Of a stretch of 9,133 bases of DNA, positions 5,797 to 9,133 are shown piece after piece (position 1 is the first letter of the stretch; each line of letters opens with the position of its first letter). The stretch is from Chloroflexota bacterium (GTDB lineage Bacteria > Chloroflexota > UBA6077 > JADZDV01): assembly GCA_020850915.1 (NCBI GenBank), contig JADZDV010000367.1:1-9133 (forward strand). Direction: 5' to 3'. The translations under genes were made by a program, and so were the position numbers. Under the pieces are notes generated by a model. That model did not search any database. It was given only the letters and a program-made list of their open reading frames with translations, and had not been told where the DNA came from.

Positions 5797-7241
5797 CCGT
5801 CACCCATCCGGCCGCTCTTCACGCCAAGCTGCTCTCCCAGCACGCGCAGACCCGCTTCGAAGACGGCCAGCGGCGCCCGCGCGATGCCGGCCCCGATCTG
5901 GCCGATGCCCGGTTCGCGGTGGGCGATGCCGGTGTTGATCACTGGCTGCGTGCCGCTCTCCACCACCCGCCGCGCATCGATCGCCTGCGGAATGCCCGCG
6001 AAGCCCAGCGCCGGCAGGGCAAAGTCCGCGTTGCGTGCCAGGGTGATCCCGTACATGGTCCGCGTGTAGGTCAGCGCGTCCTCCGCCGTCCCGCCCACGA
6101 AGCGCACGATCGCCGGCGCCGCCGCCATGGCGAAGCCGCCGATGCCGAACGTCTCGGTGATCGCGCTGTCGCCCAGGTCCGGGTTGGCGTCCTCCGGGCC
6201 GTAGCCGGGGAAGAACAGCCCGTGTGGCACCTCGGCCGGCGCGGTGAACCACTGCTCGCCCGTCCCACTGAGCCGCAGGCCGAACTCCACGCCGTTGCGG
6301 GCCATCGCCGTCACGATCGTCGAGCCCTCGACTCCATGGGCCGCGTCCAGCGACGCCTTGCAGGCGGCCATGGAGAGGTTCAGGTAGAAGTGGTTGTTCC
6401 CTTCCAGGAACTCCAGCGCCGCCGCCGCGACCGCCGTCTCGGCCGTTCGCACCAGCGCTGGCGCCACGAGCCGCGCGAGCAGCGCCGTCGAAGCCACGTT
6501 GCGGTTGTGGCACTCGTCGCCCATCTGGAGCGCCTGGGCGGTCAGGTTCTTCAGGTCCACGCCCTCCAGCGCCCGCACGGCAGCCCCAAGCGCTGGCCCG
6601 AGCTGCCCGGCGAACCAGCGCAGCCGGTCCAGCACCTCCGCGCTGTAGGCGCCAAAGCGCAGCACCTTGCCGAGCCCCTCGTTCATCGTCGCGAACGCGG
6701 TGTTCCCAGCGGATCCGTTCTCGACCACCAGCACCGGCATGGACGGCGACAGGATGCCCGCCATCGGTCCGACGGCGCCGTGGTGGTGGCAAGGCGCGAA
6801 GGCGACCTCGCCGCGCTCCGCCATGGCGACCGCCTCGTCCGGCGAGTCCGTCCAGCCCTCGAACAGCATCGCCCCGATGGCCGCGCCGCGCGCCGGGCCG
6901 CACATGCGCTCCCAGGCGATTGGCGGCCCGGCGTGCAGCAGCATCCGTTCGCGCAGGCCGGGCACCACCTCGTGCGCCGGCCGAATGTCCACCAGCCGCG
7001 GCCGGGCTGCCTGCAAGCGCACCAGCGCCGCGGCGTTCGCGGCCTGCACGCGCGCGCCGACAGGGTCGTCCGGATCGTCTTCGAGCCGCGCCACCAGCAG
7101 GCCCAGCGCTCGGTCGCCAGCCGCCGGCGGCCGCCAGTCGAGCTGGAGCACCTCGGCGCCCTGCGCGCGCGGAGCCGCCGCGAACTCTCTCACCCCGACG
7201 TTCAGCGCCTTCATGCCGCCCGGGAAGATCGCTCCGCTCAT
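5787..7241 (-). CDS. DUF1116 (YlbE/AllG-like) protein, probable oxamate carbamoyltransferase subunit
   Basis: A 484-residue DUF1116 protein. In E. coli the homologue AllG (YlbE) works with AllF (FdrA) and AllH in oxamate carbamoyltransferase, which converts oxalurate and phosphate to oxamate and carbamoyl phosphate in the cytoplasm. Conserved-looking segments: WERMCGPARGAAIGA (110-124), APCHHHGAVGPMAGILSPSM (149-168), MNEGLGKVLRFGAYS (186-200), GDECHNRN (241-248) and the later EGNNHFYLNLSMAACK. There is no signal peptide or membrane segment. The ATG at 7241 overlaps the TGA of the fdrA-like gene by 4 bases (ATGA), with GAGGG about 8 bases before it, so the two are coupled. The last residues, about SGRMGDGWW, lie over the kinase remnant and may be a tail acquired when that gene was cut. 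Function is inferred from family and neighbour; specificity is unproven. Confidence 0.88.
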   Translation of the reverse strand: MSGAIFPGGMKALNVGVREFAAAPRAQGAEVLQLDWRPPAAGDRALGLLVARLEDDPDDPVGARVQAANAAALVRLQAARPRLVDIRPAHEVVPGLRERMLLHAGPPIAWERMCGPARGAAIGAMLFEGWTDSPDEAVAMAERGEVAFAPCHHHGAVGPMAGILSPSMPVLVVENGSAGNTAFATMNEGLGKVLRFGAYSAEVLDRLRWFAGQLGPALGAAVRALEGVDLKNLTAQALQMGDECHNRNVASTALLARLVAPALVRTAETAVAAAALEFLEGNNHFYLNLSMAACKASLDAAHGVEGSTIVTAMARNGVEFGLRLSGTGEQWFTAPAEVPHGLFFPGYGPEDANPDLGDSAITETFGIGGFAMAAAPAIVRFVGGTAEDALTYTRTMYGITLARNADFALPALGFAGIPQAIDARRVVESGTQPVINTGIAHREPGIGQIGAGIARAPLAVFEAGLRVLGEQLGVKSGRMGDGWW

Positions 7242-8824
7242 AGCCGGTCACCCTCGGCGCCCGGGGAGGTGTTGCCGTCGTGCTGCCCGCCCTCGTTGAC
7301 GATCCACGCCGCCAGTCGCGCCGCCCGCGCGTTGCTGGACGCCAGGATGACGCCCACCTGCTGAAGGCGCTCCTCCTGCCGCGTCAGCCCCTGGGGGTCG
7401 GCTTCCGTTCCGCAGACGGACGCCACCAGCAGCAGGGAGCGCCCCTCCGCCGCGGCCACCTGGCGCGCCTCCCGCAGCACGGGCACCAGGGCGCTGGCGG
7501 GATCCGGGTGGCTGCCGTAGCCGAGGACGACGTCAAACAGGATGACCGCCGTCGCGGGATCTCTCGCGGCGTCCAGGATGAGCTCGTTCCGCGACCGGTA
7601 GTCGATCATCGGATGCGGCCGCCCCGCGGTGTACTGGTCGTCGCCCAGGTCGACGACGCTGTGCCCGGGCGTCTGGTCCGCCACGAGCTGACTGAGGAGC
7701 AGGCTGGCCTCCTGGCTCAGCGTGCCGCCACTGTACAGCCCACGAAGGCGCCGCTGGCCGGGCCCCAGCCGCCGCGACTCAGCGCTCGCCAGCGTGGCCA
7801 GCTCCGGATCGACCTGCTCATTCCCCACCGTCACCAGGCGCGCCGCCTCCCTGGGCACCAGTCCCCGGGCCAGCTCCACGGCGATCTGCGCTGCCTCCTC
7901 CAGCGTCGTGGCGGGGATGGCGCCGTACTCTGAGACGATGCCAGGATCGCCACCCAGGAAGCAGGTGACGATCGGCTGACCCACCTCCCGTCCCACTGCG
8001 AGCACCGCCCGCGTTACGGACTCCGCCGGCGGCTTTGAGATCAGCACCTGCACGCTCGTCTCAGGATCGTCACCAAGCCGCCGAATGCCAGCGCTCATCA
8101 TCAGTCCGCCGATCTGCTCGTTCAGGTCGCGGCCGCCCACTCCGATGACCTGGGAGACACCTTCACCCAGCCGGTCGATCAGGCAGCTCACCTGCTGCAG
8201 CCCCGTGCCTGACGCGCCCACCAGGCCGATCCGTCCGCGCCGAACGGCGTTTGCGAAACCCACCGGAACGCCATCCAGGATCGCGGTGCCGCAGTCCGGC
8301 CCCATCACGAGCAGGCCCTTCCGCTGGGCCAGCTTCTTGAGCTCGCGCTCGTCGGACCCCGGCACATTGTCGCTGAAGAGGAACACGTGCAGGCCCCGTT
8401 TGAGCGCCTTGAGCGCCTCCGCTGTCGCGTACGCGCCCGGGGTGGAGATGACCGCCAGGTTGGCGCCTGGCAGCTCGGAGACCGCCTCGCCGATCGTCCG
8501 TGGAGCCGCGCGCTCGATCGCTCCCCTACTGGCCCCGGTCACCGCCTGGCCTGCCAGCAAGCCGATCGCCTCGTCGAGCGCCGCCTCGGCCGCGTCTTCT
8601 GAGCTGGCGCGCACCGCGACGATCAGGTCATTGGGCCGCGCCTCCGCGGCCGGACCATCGAGCATCCCCGCCTGACGCAGCACCTCCAGGTTGGCCGGCG
8701 TGCCCATCAGCAGCGCAGCGGTCGTCACGTCCGGCGACGTCTCGAGCTGCGCGGCGACCCGCATCAGTTCGACGGAATCGCGGTACGTCCCGCGCTGGAC
8801 GCGACTTCGAATCGCGAGATCCAC
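7238..8824 (-). CDS. fdrA: FdrA-family acyl-CoA-synthetase-like protein (AllF-like), probable oxamate carbamoyltransferase subunit
   Basis: A 528-residue protein close in length to E. coli FdrA (about 555), related to the alpha/beta subunits of succinyl-CoA synthetase. In E. coli FdrA (AllF) is part of oxamate carbamoyltransferase in allantoin breakdown. Motifs visible: GASRGAIERA (97-106), FLFSDNVPG (148-156), KGLLVMGPDCGTAI (169-182), GFANAVRRGRIGLVGASGTG (189-208) and GVGGRDL (228-234), all matching the CoA-binding and ligase-like half. C-terminal parts include LYSGGTLSQEA and DLGDDQYTAGRPHPMIDY. I use the GTG at 8824; GGGAGGG lies 7-13 bases upstream of it. It is the first visible gene of the operon and overlaps the DUF1116 gene by 4 bases. 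No transmembrane segment is seen. Confidence 0.9.
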   Translation of the reverse strand: MDLAIRSRVQRGTYRDSVELMRVAAQLETSPDVTTAALLMGTPANLEVLRQAGMLDGPAAEARPNDLIVAVRASSEDAAEAALDEAIGLLAGQAVTGASRGAIERAAPRTIGEAVSELPGANLAVISTPGAYATAEALKALKRGLHVFLFSDNVPGSDERELKKLAQRKGLLVMGPDCGTAILDGVPVGFANAVRRGRIGLVGASGTGLQQVSCLIDRLGEGVSQVIGVGGRDLNEQIGGLMMSAGIRRLGDDPETSVQVLISKPPAESVTRAVLAVGREVGQPIVTCFLGGDPGIVSEYGAIPATTLEEAAQIAVELARGLVPREAARLVTVGNEQVDPELATLASAESRRLGPGQRRLRGLYSGGTLSQEASLLLSQLVADQTPGHSVVDLGDDQYTAGRPHPMIDYRSRNELILDAARDPATAVILFDVVLGYGSHPDPASALVPVLREARQVAAAEGRSLLLVASVCGTEADPQGLTRQEERLQQVGVILASSNARAARLAAWIVNEGGQHDGNTSPGAEGDRL

Positions 8825-8831
8825 CTACCAG

Positions 8832-8838
8832 CCCTCCC
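8832..8838 (-). promoter_or_regulatory. Ribosome binding site of the FdrA-family gene, partly within a hairpin
   Basis: On the minus strand GGGAGGG precedes the GTG at 8824 with 7 bases between, supporting that start. Its upstream edge (8837-8838) falls within a short hairpin, CCACCC (8837-8842), loop GAG, GGGTGG (8846-8851), which could partly mask ribosome access. The structural effect is inferred. Confidence 0.5.
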
Positions 8839-8850
8839 ACCCGAGGGGTG

Positions 8851-8862
8851 GAGCGTACGCTC
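8851..8862. promoter_or_regulatory. 12-bp perfect palindrome in the FdrA-family leader, candidate operator
   Basis: GAGCGTACGCTC is a perfect 12-bp palindrome 27-38 bases upstream of the GTG at 8824. This is where a repressor of the FdrA-DUF1116 operon could bind. No second copy was noticed in the window, and no regulator gene is identified, so the role is a guess from symmetry and position. Confidence 0.35.
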
Positions 8863-8963
8863 TTCTCTCCCTCGTGTCGTCCCTAAACGTCACGAGATTC
8901 AGCCCGGCCTACCATGTACCGCCTGGCCAACAATTCGTCGCCGGCTCGCCCGGCGCCACGGAT

Positions 8964-8985
8964 GCGCCTCGAGGTCGAGAGGCGC
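8964..8985 (-). terminator. Candidate terminator hairpin after the right-edge gene
   Basis: GCGCCTC (8964-8970) and GAGGCGC (8979-8985) form a perfect 7-bp stem with an 8-base loop. On the minus strand it lies 55-77 bases past the stop of the partial gene at the right edge, so it could end that transcript and separate it from the FdrA operon. There is no U-run after it, so the call is weak. Confidence 0.35.
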
Positions 8986-9040
8986 CTGTAACGCCCACCG
9001 CCCGGCTCTGCCGGTGATGCCGCCCTGTAGCGCCGCCATG

Positions 9041-9133
9041 TCAGGCGTGCTCTCCGGTCGCTGGATACCGCACGCTGTAGCTCGGCGGACGGGCTAGCTT
9101 CTCCAGCGCCGTGTCGATCATCCGCCGAAACAC
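9041..9133 (-). CDS. C-terminal end of an unidentified gene (cut by the right edge)
   Basis: The minus strand is open from the window edge for 30 codons, ending FRRMIDTALEKLARPPSY, SVRYPATGEHA and a TGA at 9043-9041. The amphipathic helix (RRMIDTALEKLA) followed by a tyrosine-rich tail looks like a genuine protein end, and a hairpin follows at 8964-8985. There is too little to assign a family. By position it could be another catabolic gene, a regulator or a transport component of the same cluster, but it is separated from the FdrA-family gene by 216 bases. Confidence 0.4.
   Translation of the reverse strand: MFRRMIDTALEKLARPPSYSVRYPATGEHA

Larger units (their letters stand above)
8825..9040. 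other. Intergenic region upstream of the FdrA-family gene
   Basis: These 216 bases carry no recognisable gene. They include the ribosome binding site, the 12-bp palindrome and two hairpins given as separate entries. It is the likely place for the operon promoter if the operon starts here, but no convincing -35/-10 pair was found on the minus strand. Readings on the plus strand are not protein-like. Confidence 0.45.

Noticed and set aside
5769..7364. Plus-strand open frame of 531 codons
   Set aside because: It is antisense to the DUF1116 gene; high GC keeps this frame open and its translation is arginine/histidine-rich with no domain.

Overview
This is a GC-rich window with GTG and TTG starts, tightly overlapping genes and mostly minus-strand coding. 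That style fits a high-GC bacterium such as a Chloroflexota (Thermomicrobia-like) or actinobacterial lineage. The assignment is an inference from gene content and base composition only, because no rRNA or other marker gene is present. I see no tRNA, rRNA, CRISPR array, insertion sequence or integrase.

Layout. (1) Positions 1-1819, minus strand: a deoxysugar pair, a PLP-dependent sugar aminotransferase (DegT/StrS family) followed by an NDP-hexose 2,3-dehydratase that runs off the left edge. They overlap by 4 bp. (2) Positions 1964-3574, plus strand, divergent: a polytopic membrane glycosyltransferase of the PMT/ArnT type, which together with the pair suggests a cell-surface glycan locus. (3) Positions 3882-4764, minus strand: a two-gene redox unit, a thioredoxin-fold protein with a WCGDV site followed after 1 bp by a selenoprotein-W-like (Rdx) protein with CxxC. 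(4) Positions 4765-5540: no intact gene is recognised. It holds a strong 12-bp hairpin at 5011-5041 and, further right, frame-shifted protein-like text. (5) Positions 5541-5796, minus strand: remnants of two genes, a fragment of a nucleobase (xanthine/uracil-type) permease and a fragment of carbamate kinase. (6) Positions 5787-8824, minus strand: two intact, 4-bp-overlapping genes, an FdrA-family protein (AllF-like) and a DUF1116 protein (AllG-like). (7) Positions 9041-9133: the last codons of a further minus-strand gene cut by the right edge.

How the genes work together. FdrA/AllF and DUF1116/AllG proteins are subunits of the oxamate carbamoyltransferase described in Escherichia coli, which releases carbamoyl phosphate from oxalurate at the end of anaerobic allantoin breakdown. 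A carbamate kinase (AllK) then makes ATP. Here the first two genes are intact, while the carbamate kinase that normally follows survives only as a roughly 40-codon fragment, directly joined to a fragment of a purine/uracil-type permease. No DUF2877 (AllH) subunit gene is visible. The operon therefore looks like a catabolic module that has lost its ATP-yielding and transport end by deletions, or that relies on copies elsewhere. This decayed operon tail is the most interesting part of the window. I found no convincing wholly new system.
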